A DNA stretch of 64,000 nt from Halomonas halmophila. GTDB lineage: Bacteria > Pseudomonadota > Gammaproteobacteria > Pseudomonadales > Halomonadaceae. Below, piece by piece: positions 17,518 to 28,325 of this stretch (within the stretch, counting starts at the first letter, position 1; every line of letters starts with the position of its first letter). The notes under the pieces were generated by a model. The model ran no database searches. It worked only from the letters and a program-made list of their open reading frames with translations, and was not told the DNA's origin. The position numbers were made by a program, and so were the translations under genes. The stretch is from the NCBI RefSeq assembly GCF_006540005.1, contig NZ_BJOC01000021.1, positions 62,001 to 126,000 on the forward strand, read 5' to 3'.

Positions 17518-19581
17518 ATGGCCGCCGATACCTTTTTGCTCGAACTGGGCGTCGAAGAACTGCCGCCGGGCGCCATCGATACGCTGTCGGATGCCCTTGC
17601 CGAGGGCATTCGCCAGGGGCTGGATGACGCCAATGTCGAACACGGCCAGGTCGTCGCCTTCGCCAGTCCTCGCCGCCTGGCGGTCCAGGTGGCCCGGTTG
17701 GCCGACAAGCAGCCCGACCGCGAGATCGAGCGCCGAGGCCCGTCCCTCGCCGCCGCCTTCAAGGATGGCGAACCCACCAAGGCCGCCGAAGGTTTCGCCC
17801 GCTCCTGTGGCGTCGGCGTCGATGAGCTGATCCACTTGAAAACCGACAAGGGCACCTGGCTGGGCTACCGCGAACAGCAGATCGGTGAAGCCACCACCTC
17901 GCTGCTGCCGGCGATTGTCGAGCACGCCATCACCGCCCTGCCCGTCCCCAAGAACATGCGCTGGGGCGACTCGCGGGTCGAGTTCTCGCGTCCGGCCCAT
18001 TGGCTGGTCATGCTCTACGGCAAGCAGGTGGTCGAGGCCTCGGCGTTGGGGCTGCAATCCAGTCGCACGACGCGCGGCCATCGCTTCCACGCCCCTCAGG
18101 CCTTCGAGCTGGATCACGCCGATGACTATCTGGCCTGCATGGAGAACGCCTGGGTGCTGGTGGACCGCGACAAGCGTCGCGAGCGCATTCGCGAACAGGT
18201 CCTCGCCGAAGCCGAGGTCAACGAGGCCACCGCGGTCATCGACGAGGAACTGCTGGTCGAGGTCAGTGGCCTGGTGGAATGGCCTGTCGCCCTGACCGGC
18301 AGCTTCGACGAACGCTTCCTGGAAGTGCCGGCCGAGTGTCTGGTTTCCTCGATGAAGGCCAACCAGAAGTACTTTCACCTGCTCGATGCCAAAGGCAATC
18401 TGCGTCCCCAGTTCATCACCATCGCCAATATCGAGAGCCACAAACCGGAGCTGGTCATCGACGGCAACGAGAAGGTCATTCGCCCTCGCCTGTCGGATGC
18501 CGCCTTCTTCTATGACACCGATCGCCAGCGTCCGCTCGGCGAGCGCATCAAGGAACTCTCCAGTGTGGTCTTCCAGCAGCAGCTGGGCACGCTGGCCGAC
18601 AAGGCCCATCGCAGTGGTGCCATTGCCGCCTTCATCGCCAACCGTATCGGAGGTGACGTCAACCAGGCGCAACGTGCCAGCGAACTGGCCAAGTGCGACC
18701 TGGTGACCGAGATGGTGCAGGAGTTTCCCGAGCTACAGGGCACCATGGGCCGCTATTACGCCACCCATGACGGCGAATCGCACGAGGTAGCCCGAGCCCT
18801 CGAAGAGCAGTACCTGCCGCGCTTTGCCGGTGACGAGGTGCCCGCTACCGCCACCGGCCTGGCCCTGGCACTGGCCGACCGCCTCGACACCCTGACCGGC
18901 ATCTTCGGCATCGGTCAGCGCCCCAGTGGCACCAAGGACCCCTTCGCCCTGCGTCGCGCCTCCATCGGGGTGCTCAACATCCTGATCAAGGCCGGGCTGG
19001 ACCTGGATCTGCGCGAGCTCCTCGAGCTGGCCGCCTCCCAGCACCAGAACCTGCCGAAGGCCGAGGGGCTGGTCGACGAGGTTCAGGCCTACATGCTCGA
19101 CCGCTTCCGAGCCTGGGCCCGCGACGAAGGCATCGGCGCAGAGGTGTACCTGGCCGTGCGCAGCCGTCCGGTCACCAAGCCCCTGGACTTCGCGCGTCGC
19201 CTGAAAGCCGTGCATGCGTTTGCCGATCGAGAAGAGGCCGCCGCCCTCGCCGCCGCCAACAAGCGCGTCGCCAATATCCTCGCCAAGCAGGGTGAGGGCG
19301 CAGGGCTCGACGTCAATGCCGGGCTGCTTCAGGAAGACGCCGAGAAGGCCCTCTTTGAAGCGGTGACGGCCTGCCGGCAACAGGTGTCCCCGTTATTTGC
19401 CGAAGCCCGCTACAGAGCCGCTCTAGACGTCCTGGCGGGCCTTCGCCAGCCGGTCGACGACTTTTTCGACCAGGTGATGGTCATGGCCGACGATGACGCC
19501 GTAAAACGCAATCGCCTGGCGCTGTTGGCCAGCCTGCAGGGGCTCTTCCTGGAAGTGGCGGATATCGCCGAGCTGACCTGA
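17518..19581 (+). CDS. glyS: Glycine--tRNA ligase beta subunit
   Basis: Partner of GlyQ; binds tRNA-Gly. 687 residues against 689 in E. coli, starting MAADTFLLELGVEELPP. The family blocks PKNMRWGDSRVEFSRP, ECLVSSMKANQKYF, NEKVIRPRLSDAAFFY and KDPFALRRASIGVL are visible. The C-terminal anticodon-binding region includes FFDQVMVMADD. The ATG at 17518 follows glyQ's stop by 2 bases, with AGGGAG upstream; an in-frame TTG 6 bases earlier was rejected. The operon ends at the parS-containing hairpin at 19643. Confidence 0.96.
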   Translation: MAADTFLLELGVEELPPGAIDTLSDALAEGIRQGLDDANVEHGQVVAFASPRRLAVQVARLADKQPDREIERRGPSLAAAFKDGEPTKAAEGFARSCGVGVDELIHLKTDKGTWLGYREQQIGEATTSLLPAIVEHAITALPVPKNMRWGDSRVEFSRPAHWLVMLYGKQVVEASALGLQSSRTTRGHRFHAPQAFELDHADDYLACMENAWVLVDRDKRRERIREQVLAEAEVNEATAVIDEELLVEVSGLVEWPVALTGSFDERFLEVPAECLVSSMKANQKYFHLLDAKGNLRPQFITIANIESHKPELVIDGNEKVIRPRLSDAAFFYDTDRQRPLGERIKELSSVVFQQQLGTLADKAHRSGAIAAFIANRIGGDVNQAQRASELAKCDLVTEMVQEFPELQGTMGRYYATHDGESHEVARALEEQYLPRFAGDEVPATATGLALALADRLDTLTGIFGIGQRPSGTKDPFALRRASIGVLNILIKAGLDLDLRELLELAASQHQNLPKAEGLVDEVQAYMLDRFRAWARDEGIGAEVYLAVRSRPVTKPLDFARRLKAVHAFADREEAAALAAANKRVANILAKQGEGAGLDVNAGLLQEDAEKALFEAVTACRQQVSPLFAEARYRAALDVLAGLRQPVDDFFDQVMVMADDDAVKRNRLALLASLQGLFLEVADIAELT

Positions 19582-19642
19582 GTCAGTGACACCTCAGGGT
19601 TGAGCGGCTTACCGGCGGGGATTTGACCCCTCCCCGATGACA

Positions 19643-19680
19643 CAGGGGCGTGTTTCACGTGAAACACGCCCCTGCTTTTT
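19643..19680 (+). promoter_or_regulatory. Perfect parS site inside a 32-bp palindrome that doubles as the glyS terminator
   Basis: The canonical 16-mer TGTTTCACGTGAAACA occupies 19651-19666. It is extended by 8 matching bases on each side (CAGGGGCG / CGCCCCTG) to a perfect 32-bp palindrome at 19643-19674, and a run of five T follows. The same DNA can bind ParB and, as RNA, fold into an intrinsic terminator for glyQS. Confidence 0.85.
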
Positions 19681-19833
19681 GAAGACCTCACCCCTGTACT
19701 CCCTGGCCTCGCCTTACTCCAGCTCCAGCCGCTCCCTCCGTTTCACACCTGTGCATTCTTCACCCCTCCTCCCTTACAGCCACCAGGCGACTTCCCCAAC
19801 GGCCAATCAGGTTACCCACCGGCACGCCAACCA

Positions 19834-19849
19834 TGTTCCACGTGAAACA
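19834..19849. promoter_or_regulatory. parS-like site, one mismatch
   Basis: TGTTCCACGTGAAACA: one change (C for T at position 5) from the canonical 16-mer. Likely weaker ParB binding than the perfect copies. Confidence 0.7.
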
Positions 19850-19996
19850 CCCTCGCTTTCACCTGGATGACGCTCGACTCGCGACGGCAGCTCGAAACAC
19901 TAATTCCCCGCTGCTATCCAGGCTACCTTTTCCGCCCTTCAAACCACTGAGTGGCTGTCGGCATGTCAGACAGCGGATTCACTCAGGAGAGCCACA

Positions 19997-20012
19997 TGTT
20001 TCACGTGAAACA
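19997..20012. promoter_or_regulatory. Perfect parS site
   Basis: TGTTTCACGTGAAACA exactly, flanked by A and T so that the palindrome is 18 bp. Confidence 0.85.
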
Positions 20013-20069
20013 TTAATCCGCTGAGCCAGCTAATAATCATTACGGCACCACGAAACCAAGCGGCAACTT

Positions 20070-20160
20070 TTCCCTCTTCCCTCTTCCCTCTTCCCTCTTC
20101 CCTCTTCCCTCTTCCCTCTTCCCTCTTCCCTCTTCTCTCTTCCCTCTTCTCTCTTCCTTC
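20070..20160. repeat. Tandem array of TTCCCTC, 13 units
   Basis: Nine perfect head-to-tail copies of TTCCCTC (20070-20132) are followed by four degenerate units (TTCTCTC, TTCCCTC, TTCTCTC, TTCCTTC). The plus strand is pure pyrimidine from about 20067 to 20161. Such tracts can form triplex DNA and vary in copy number by slippage. It lies between two parS sites, outside any gene. Confidence 0.95.
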
Positions 20161-20196
20161 TGCTCTTCTCCCGTCACCCCTCACACCAACCACGAT

Positions 20197-20212
20197 TGTT
20201 TCATGTGAAACA
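20197..20212. promoter_or_regulatory. parS-like site, one mismatch
   Basis: TGTTTCATGTGAAACA: one change at the centre (T for C) from the canonical parS. It lies 45 bases before the gmhB start. Confidence 0.65.
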
Positions 20213-20257
20213 TCCTTCTACACTGGCGACTCTCTCATCCTGAAACAGCCGCCGACC

Positions 20258-20821
20258 ATGTCCACCAAGCTCGTCATCCTTGACCGCGACGGGGTCATCA
20301 ACCAGGACTCCCACCACTACATCAAGTCGCTGGCGGAATGGATTCCTTATCCGAGCGCCATCCAGGCGATCGCACGTCTGACGCAAGCCGGCTGGACGAC
20401 TGCCATCGCCACCAACCAGTCCGGCATTGCCCGCGGTTACTATGATGAGACCGAGCTCAAGCACATGCACGACAGCCTGAATGCGCTGGTTGCCGAGGCC
20501 GGCGGCGAGATAGCCCATATCGCATACTGCCCCCATGGGCCGCACGACCAGTGTGCATGCCGCAAGCCTCTGCCTGGCATGCTGATCGATATCCGGGAAG
20601 CCCTCGGCCTGGAAACGCTGCAGGACAGCTGGATGATAGGCGATAGTCTCGGGGACCTTCAGGCCGGACAGGCCGCCGGCTGCCAGCAGGCGCTGGTATT
20701 GACAGGGAAAGGCCAGCGCACTCTCGACAGACACCCCGATATTTCCGCTTCCGATACACCGGTGTTTGAGGATCTGGCGGCCTTTACCGCATGGCTGTTG
20801 CATGACGGGGATAGCCGTTGA
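20258..20821 (+). CDS. gmhB: D-glycero-beta-D-manno-heptose-1,7-bisphosphate 7-phosphatase
   Basis: Removes the 7-phosphate made by the HldE kinase domain, in ADP-heptose synthesis. A 187-residue HAD phosphatase: nucleophile motif LDRDGVIN (about 8-15), ATNQSGIARG (motif II), zinc loop CPHGPHDQCACRKP (about 91-104) and GDSLGDLQAG (motif IV). Its place between glyS and gyrB matches Pseudomonas. It is distant from hldE/hldD in this window, so co-regulation with the core locus is not evident. A parS-like site lies in its leader. Confidence 0.94.
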   Translation: MSTKLVILDRDGVINQDSHHYIKSLAEWIPYPSAIQAIARLTQAGWTTAIATNQSGIARGYYDETELKHMHDSLNALVAEAGGEIAHIAYCPHGPHDQCACRKPLPGMLIDIREALGLETLQDSWMIGDSLGDLQAGQAAGCQQALVLTGKGQRTLDRHPDISASDTPVFEDLAAFTAWLLHDGDSR

Positions 20822-20898
20822 GGCTCGGTAGACTCGCCCGGGAACCAGGACAGCTGCCCTTTTCCGCTTCACTCAGGGGATGACCAAACCGACAGCCG

Positions 20899-20914
20899 TG
20901 CTTCACGTGAAACA
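20899..20914. promoter_or_regulatory. parS-like site, one mismatch
   Basis: TGCTTCACGTGAAACA: one change (C for T at position 3) from canonical parS. It lies about 80 bases after the gmhB stop. Confidence 0.65.
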
Positions 20915-21067
20915 ACTTGCATGCATCCGACGCGAGCCCTCTCACGCCATCTCCCGGGCTACCCAAGCGCGACACGTTTCAAGACTTGCGATCACGGGCT
21001 ATTGCCGTCAACGCGAAGCGACGCAATAGGCACCCGAGCAATTTCGCCTATTATTCAATAAATTGGC

Positions 21068-21103
21068 ATAAAAAACGCCACACCGATAGCATCGGTGCGG
21101 CGC
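21068..21103 (-). terminator. Intrinsic terminator of gyrB (or dnaA-dnaN-recF-gyrB)
   Basis: Read leftward, a 12-bp stem (CGCCGCACCGAT with its partner) closes on a 3-base loop and runs into six T. The one imperfect pair is a G-U wobble on the leftward RNA but an A-C mismatch on the other strand, which shows it works for gyrB. Confidence 0.85.
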
Positions 21104-21130
21104 TTCTGCTGTTCTGGCCACAGGCGAGCA

Positions 21131-21160
21131 CAGGGAGTGTTTCACGTGAAACACTCCCTG
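21131..21160. promoter_or_regulatory. Perfect parS site inside a 30-bp palindrome
   Basis: TGTTTCACGTGAAACA at 21138-21153, extended by CAGGGAG / CTCCCTG to a perfect 30-bp palindrome just beyond the gyrB stop. As RNA it can form a hairpin upstream of the gyrB terminator. Confidence 0.85.
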
Positions 21161-21171
21161 GAGTAATAGGG

Positions 21172-23595
<2,424 letters not shown>

Positions 23596-23603
23596 CTACT
23601 CCA

Positions 23604-24719
23604 TCATGAAGTCTGTCTGTCCATTGGCAGCAGCTGCCCCTGGCCCACCTCGGAATGTTTCACGTGAAACATCGACACCGGTGTGTTCGGGTCCCACTGT
23701 TCCATCAAGGCGCCCGGATCCACACTGGTAATGAACGCCTGGCAGCGCATGTGCATCAGCCACTCACAGAAGATGCGCTTCCGGCCATCATCCAGCTCGG
23801 CGGGCAGGTCATCAATCAGATAGACGCATGAGCGCCCTGTGAGGCGTTCCAGGAGCCTGCCCTGGGCCAGCTTCAAGGCGCTCACCACGAGCTTCTGCTG
23901 GCCTCTGGAGAGGATCTCGACGGCAGGCCGGCGTCCGAGGCGAATGCTCAGATCGGCACGCTGTGGTCCCTGCTGAGTGAAGCCCATCTGCTGATCGGTT
24001 TCTCTACCTTGTTCCAGCACCTCGGCAAGCTCACGCTTGCGGTCCCAGCCGCGGGCATAGCGCAACTGCAGATCGGGCAAGCTGATAAGCCCCTCGAGCG
24101 TTTCCTGAAAGACGGGAAGAAAGGCATCCAGCCAGGCATGTCGCAGGTCATCCATGCGGGCGCCCCAATGCGCCAGCTCCCGCTCCCAGGCGCTCATTGA
24201 TGCATCCTGCATTCTACCATGTCTGAGCAGGGCATTCCGATGCTTCAGCGCTCTTCTGTAGCGTTTCCAGGCATCCAGGAAGTCATGTTTCACGTGAAAC
24301 ACACCCCAGTCGACAAACTCACGCCGGCCGGCCGGTGAGCCTTCCAGCAGACGAAAGGCATCGGGATTGATCAACTGCAACGGCAGCGTCTGCACCAGCT
24401 CGGACACCCGCCCTACCTTTTCGCCGGAAAGCCGCATTTCCAGCTCATCGGCATCGAGACGACGGCGTACCCCGATGGGAACCGGCGGCTCACCATCAAG
24501 ATGTCCATGCAACACCAGCTCGGAGGCATCATGCGCGATGGCATTGCGCAGCTGGCGTGTCCGAAAGGAACGCCCCATACCAAGCACATGAATTCCCTCG
24601 AGAAGACTCGTCTTGCCCGAGCCATTTTCACCGACGAAGACATTGATGCGTGGTCCAGGAGAGAGTTCGAGGGTCTTGAAGTTGCGCAGACCCTGGAAGG
24701 CGAGACGATCGAGAGGCAT
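23604..24719 (-). CDS. recF: DNA replication and repair protein RecF
   Basis: SMC-like ATPase that helps load RecA at gaps together with RecO and RecR. 371 residues; Walker A GENGSGKTS at 30-38, the ABC signature region with ILSRGQQKLVVSALKLAQ, and Walker B CVYLIDDLPAELD. Two perfect parS sites are embedded in the coding sequence and read as FHVKH at residues 141-145 and 351-355. The first replaces the FHNEP-type segment of E. coli RecF; the second lies in a C-terminal tail. Part of the dnaN-recF-gyrB run. Confidence 0.96.
   Translation of the reverse strand: MPLDRLAFQGLRNFKTLELSPGPRINVFVGENGSGKTSLLEGIHVLGMGRSFRTRQLRNAIAHDASELVLHGHLDGEPPVPIGVRRRLDADELEMRLSGEKVGRVSELVQTLPLQLINPDAFRLLEGSPAGRREFVDWGVFHVKHDFLDAWKRYRRALKHRNALLRHGRMQDASMSAWERELAHWGARMDDLRHAWLDAFLPVFQETLEGLISLPDLQLRYARGWDRKRELAEVLEQGRETDQQMGFTQQGPQRADLSIRLGRRPAVEILSRGQQKLVVSALKLAQGRLLERLTGRSCVYLIDDLPAELDDGRKRIFCEWLMHMRCQAFITSVDPGALMEQWDPNTPVSMFHVKHSEVGQGQLLPMDRQTS
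23656..23671. promoter_or_regulatory. Perfect parS site within recF (C-terminal tail)
   Basis: TGTTTCACGTGAAACA, flanked by A/T to an 18-bp palindrome. It encodes FHVKH near the RecF C-terminus. Confidence 0.85.
24286..24301. promoter_or_regulatory. Perfect parS site within recF (middle)
   Basis: TGTTTCACGTGAAACA; encodes FHVKH at RecF residues 141-145. It is the parS copy closest to dnaA, about 3.4 kb from the origin gap. Confidence 0.85.
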
Positions 24720-24877
24720 CGAAGAGAGGGTCCTGTTGCCGATGCCCTGTCAATCAGGGAATCGGCACGGCGAGTCAGAGTAATTGCGGAAGCGTCGCAT
24801 GCCATGACCCGGCCCGCACAACCAGGTCGATGGCGGGCCGCTTTCCGTATGGCGCCAGCGGCAACGTCACGGGCTGC

Positions 24878-25981
24878 CTAGAGGCGCATGGGCATGACGA
24901 CATACAAGGCATCGCCGCCACCCGGCTCCTCCAGCAGGGCGCTGCTATTGGGGTCGGCCAGGGTCAACTGAACACGATCCTCGTCCAGCACACTCATAAC
25001 ATCGACCAGATACCCGACATTGAAGCCGATCTCCATGGCTGGGCCGGTATATTCGACACCCACATTTTCCTCGGCCTCTTCCTGTTCAGGGTTGTTGGCC
25101 ATTACGCGCAGGTTGCCTTCCTCGAGATTCAGGCGCACACCGCGATATTTCTCGTTGGAGAGGATCGCCGTGCGTGACAGCACCTGGCGCAGCTCGGCAC
25201 GATCGGCGATCAGCACCTTGTCGCCCCCCTTGGGCACCACGCGTTCGTAATCCGGGAACTTGCCGTCCACCAATTTGGAGGTGAAGGTGAAATCGCCGGT
25301 ATGGGCACGCACATGGGTAGACCCCAGGGTGATGCTCACCGGATCCTCACCATCATCCAGCAATCGCACCAGCTCCATGACGCCCTTGCGCGGCACGATC
25401 AGCTTCTGTGCAGGCTCGACCTGCACTTCGGCAGAGCGCGACGCCACGGCCAGACGGTGGCCGTCCGTGGCAACGGTGCGCACCAGATTGGTACCGAATT
25501 CCAGCAACATGCCATTCAGGTAGTAGCGCACATCCTGCTGCGCCATGGCGAAGGAAGTGGCATCGATCAGGCGCTTAAGGGTGCCGCGCGGCAGGCTCAG
25601 CTCTGTGCTGGCCTGGCCATCCTCGATGTTCGGAAATTCCGCCACCGGCAGCGTCGACAGCGTGAAACGCGAGCGGCCGCTGCGCAGCACGGCGCGATTG
25701 TCTTCCACCGCCAGCTGAATGTCCGATTGTTCGGGCAGCGACTTGCAGATATCCATCAGCTTGCGCGCGGGTACGGTGACCGAACCCGCCTCATCGACCT
25801 GGTTAGCCACGGTACGACCGATCAGCTCGACTTCCAGATCCGTGCCGGTCAACGAAACCTGATCCTGCTCGACCTGGATCAAGACGTTGGACAGTACCGG
25901 CAGGGTCTGACGCCGCTCCACCACGCCGGCGACCAGAGTCAGCGGGCGCAGCAGCGCTTCTCGGGAAATGGAAAATTTCAT
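24878..25981 (-). CDS. dnaN: DNA polymerase III beta subunit (sliding clamp)
   Basis: Ring-shaped processivity clamp. 367 residues (E. coli 366), starting MKFSISREALLRPLTLVAGVVERRQTLPVLSNV, three clamp folds, C-terminus YVVMPMRL typical of DnaN. The open frame begins 14 codons earlier, but GGAG upstream of the ATG at 25981 and the family start decide. A 143-bp repeat element ends only 35 bases upstream of the start, separating dnaN from dnaA. Confidence 0.97.
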   Translation of the reverse strand: MKFSISREALLRPLTLVAGVVERRQTLPVLSNVLIQVEQDQVSLTGTDLEVELIGRTVANQVDEAGSVTVPARKLMDICKSLPEQSDIQLAVEDNRAVLRSGRSRFTLSTLPVAEFPNIEDGQASTELSLPRGTLKRLIDATSFAMAQQDVRYYLNGMLLEFGTNLVRTVATDGHRLAVASRSAEVQVEPAQKLIVPRKGVMELVRLLDDGEDPVSITLGSTHVRAHTGDFTFTSKLVDGKFPDYERVVPKGGDKVLIADRAELRQVLSRTAILSNEKYRGVRLNLEEGNLRVMANNPEQEEAEENVGVEYTGPAMEIGFNVGYLVDVMSVLDEDRVQLTLADPNSSALLEEPGGGDALYVVMPMRL

Positions 25982-26015
25982 GTCGACTCCACTTCTTGTC
26001 CTGGAGGGGTGTGAA

Positions 26016-26158
26016 GGAAGCACTGCATAAATGTCTGCGCATGCAAATCGCTTCGTTGTGCGGTTCTCGAAAGCTCGCCTAACTACTTGTTATGTCTCGC
26101 TTTCTGTGCTCCATACGCCTTGCGCTTCACTATGCTCGGCGATGTATGCAGCACTTCC
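26016..26158. mobile_element. MITE-like element, copy A, between dnaA and dnaN
   Basis: A 143-bp segment with terminal inverted repeats: GGAAGCACTGCATAAAT at the left against GGAAGTGCTGCATACAT (read inward) at the right, 14 of 17 matching. Its interior is shared, in opposite orientation, with 33794-33936, including GCTCGCCTAACTA, TTGTTATGTCTCGCTTTCTG and TTGCGCTTCACTATGCTCG. It carries no gene. No clean target duplication was found at the ends. Insertion between dnaA and dnaN could supply or remove transcription signals. Confidence 0.8.
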
Positions 26159-26195
26159 TGAGGCCGGCGAGCCGACCGGATCGATTGCGTGGCAC

Positions 26196-27665
26196 TCAAC
26201 TCGTCAGTATACGTAGCAGGTTCTTGTAGTCTTCGCGAACATCCGCGCTCTCGTCCTGCAGCGCCTGAACCTTGCGGCAGGCATGCAGCACGGTCGTGTG
26301 ATCACGGCCCCCGAAGGCATCGCCGATCTCGGGCAGGCTGTGATTGGTCAGTTCCTTGGCGAGTGCCATGGCCACCTGACGCGGCCGCGCAACGGAGCGC
26401 GAACGCCGCTTCGACAGCAGGTCCGCCAGCTTGATCTTGTAGTATTCGGCCACGGTGCGCTGGATGTTATCCACACCGACCTGCTTGTCCTGCAGTGCCA
26501 GCAGGTCCTTGAGCGACTCGCGGATGAAGTCCTGGGTGATCGTCTTGCCCATGAAGTGCGAATCGGCAATGACCTTCTTCAGCGCGCCCTCCAGCTCACG
26601 GACATTGGAGCGGATCTTCTGGGCAATGAAGAAGGCGGCGTCATGGGGCAGGTTGACCTTGGCCTGATCGGCCTTCTTCATCAGGATGGCAACCCGCGTC
26701 TCGAGCTCCGGCGGCTCGATCGCCACGGTCAGCCCCCAGCCGAAGCGCGACTTCAGACGTTCCTCTACCCCACTGATTTCCTTGGGATAGCGGTCTGAGG
26801 TCATGATCATCTGCTGACCGCCCTCGAGCAAGGCGTTGAAGGTGTGGAAGAACTCTTCCTGGGAGCGCTCCTTGCCGGCAAAGAACTGGATGTCGTCGAT
26901 CAGGAGTGCATCGACACTGCGGTAGAAGCGCTTGAAGTCATTGATGGCGTTGAGCTGCAGTGCCTTGACCATGTCGGCCACGAAGCGTTCCGAGTGCAGG
27001 TAGACCACGCGCGCATTCTCGCGCCGCATGTCCAGCGCATTGCCCACCGCATGCATCAGGTGCGTCTTGCCGAGGCCGACTCCGCCATACAGGAACAGCG
27101 GATTGTAGGCGCCCCCGGGGTTCTCGGAAACCTGGCGGGAGGCGGCCCTGGCCAGTTGATTCGACTTGCCCTCGACGAAGGTGTCGAAGGTAAAGTTCTG
27201 ATTCAGCCCGCTGTTGTGCTTGAGGCTGCCCTCGACCTGCACCTGACGCTCTCCTGAGGTCCGACGTGGGGCACGGGCTTCCTCGGCCTCATTCCCGGCC
27301 TGGTCGATCTCCGATTCATCCGCCACATCTCCGCGCGGTGGCGTGTGCACATTGGGCGCCTGGGGCGTTGCCGAAACAGGGTCACCGAGCTCTCTCGGTT
27401 GCGGGGCAGGAGCGGCACGACGGCTGCCCACCACCAGCACGACCTTGGGCGGCTTGGCAGGCGCCAGCTCGCGCATCAGTTCGCTGATGCGCTTGGCGTA
27501 CTTGTCACTGACCCAGTCGCGCACAAAGCGGTTCGGCGCCAGCAGGCGCAGCTGGTTGGCCTCCCCCTCTTCCGCCTGCAAGGGGCGGATCCAGGTATTG
27601 AACTGCTGGGAGCTCAACTCATCCTGAAGGGTAGCCAGACACTGTTGCCAGAGAGCGAGTGACAC
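26196..27665 (-). CDS. dnaA: Chromosomal replication initiator DnaA
   Basis: Binds DnaA boxes, opens the origin and loads DnaB. 489 residues, starting with GTG ([11 protein letters not shown] follows) and preceded by TGAGG. Domain I about 1-75; a long acidic, low-complexity domain II (about 80-150), larger than in E. coli (467 total); AAA+ domain III with Walker A GGVGLGKT (194-201) and Walker [11 protein letters not shown]-terminal domain IV with [12 protein letters not shown] and the box-recognition sequence [12 protein letters not shown]. Transcribed away from the origin gap at 27666-28180. Confidence 0.98.
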   Translation of the reverse strand: MSLALWQQCLATLQDELSSQQFNTWIRPLQAEEGEANQLRLLAPNRFVRDWVSDKYAKRISELMRELAPAKPPKVVLVVGSRRAAPAPQPRELGDPVSATPQAPNVHTPPRGDVADESEIDQAGNEAEEARAPRRTSGERQVQVEGSLKHNSGLNQNFTFDTFVEGKSNQLARAASRQVSENPGGAYNPLFLYGGVGLGKTHLMHAVGNALDMRRENARVVYLHSERFVADMVKALQLNAINDFKRFYRSVDALLIDDIQFFAGKERSQEEFFHTFNALLEGGQQMIMTSDRYPKEISGVEERLKSRFGWGLTVAIEPPELETRVAILMKKADQAKVNLPHDAAFFIAQKIRSNVRELEGALKKVIADSHFMGKTITQDFIRESLKDLLALQDKQVGVDNIQRTVAEYYKIKLADLLSKRRSRSVARPRQVAMALAKELTNHSLPEIGDAFGGRDHTTVLHACRKVQALQDESADVREDYKNLLRILTS

Positions 27666-28180
27666 ACAACCTCACATCGTAGATTCAAGAACGGCCGAAC
27701 ATTGTAGCGCTCAACCTGCGGGTTATCCACATGACAGCATGCCTGATTTGACAATGTGGAAAACCCTGTTTTCAGGCTGAGTGTCAAGCGGCGCACAACA
27801 GGTGGCAGCATCGGCCCCTGTGTACAGTTCTGGAATCCTTGCAGAGGCTATTCACAGCCAGCTCCCGCTTTTCTCCAAGGTTGTGCACAGCAGCAATAAA
27901 AAGCTAACTATTTGAAGATAAGACTTTAATCCAGGTTTTCCACAATTTTTCTCCCCAACAATAATAACAGAATCAGTTATCCTTTCTTCTTGTAATAATG
28001 ATTGTCATGGCGACCCGAGAAACGAGGCTTGTCGGGCCCAGGTCGAGCAGGAATTGCGCCAGCGCCTGGAAATCACTACAATGCCCGGTCTTGAGCCGGT
28101 TTTGCTTGGCGCCGATGCAGCAGCCGAGCGCCTCAAACAGTTTTCGACTCCGTACCAACACCACGTGGGAATAATCAGTT
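27666..28180. other. oriC: Probable chromosomal replication origin (dnaA-rpmH gap)
   Basis: About 515 bases between divergent dnaA and rpmH. DnaA boxes: a perfect TTATCCACA at 27723-27731; one-mismatch boxes at 27755-27763 (reverse) and 27936-27944 (TTTTCCACA); two-mismatch candidates at 27848 and 27881. An A/T-rich stretch at 27892-28005 is a plausible unwinding element. Position and content match the Pseudomonas origin. Promoters for dnaA and rpmH must also lie here. Confidence 0.8.
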
Positions 28181-28315
28181 ATGAAACGCACCTTTCAACC
28201 CAGCGTTCTCAAGCGCAAGCGCATGCATGGTTTCCGCGCTCGCATGGCCACCAAGAATGGTCGTGCCGTCCTGGCGCGCCGTCGCGCCAAGGGCCGCAAG
28301 CGTCTAAGCGCTTGA
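28181..28315 (+). CDS. rpmH: 50S ribosomal protein L34
   Basis: 44-residue, highly basic ribosomal protein: [20 protein letters not shown], then [20 protein letters not shown] and RLSA. Matches bacterial L34 throughout. It is followed after 10 bases by rnpA, the usual pair. Too short for most open-reading-frame lists but unmistakable. Confidence 0.98.
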   Translation: MKRTFQPSVLKRKRMHGFRARMATKNGRAVLARRRAKGRKRLSA

Positions 28316-28325
28316 TCGAGAACAC

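Larger units (their letters stand above)
19582..20257. other. Gene-free stretch carrying parS sites and a pyrimidine repeat
   Basis: About 675 bases between glyS and gmhB with no credible gene. It holds four parS-like 16-mers (19651, 19834, 19997, 20197), the glyS terminator and a 91-bp TTCCCTC tandem array. Open frames across it are low-complexity readings of these repeats. Confidence 0.7.
20822..21171. other. gmhB-gyrB intergenic stretch
   Basis: About 350 bases between two convergent genes. It contains two parS-like sites (20899, 21138) and the gyrB terminator; nothing gene-like was seen. Confidence 0.7.

Noticed and set aside
20070..20160. Tandem array considered as CRISPR
   Set aside because: Units are 7 bases, head to tail, without spacers.
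19966..20193. 75-codon leftward frame rich in Arg, Glu, Gly and Lys
   Set aside because: It is only a translation of the TTCCCTC array plus a parS site (FHVKH); no ribosome site or homology.
27993..28007. Fur-box-like TAATAATGATTGTCA in the origin gap
   Set aside because: It matches 12 of 14 positions of the 7-1-7 pattern, but A/T-rich origin DNA gives such matches by chance and no iron gene is adjacent except distant erpA.
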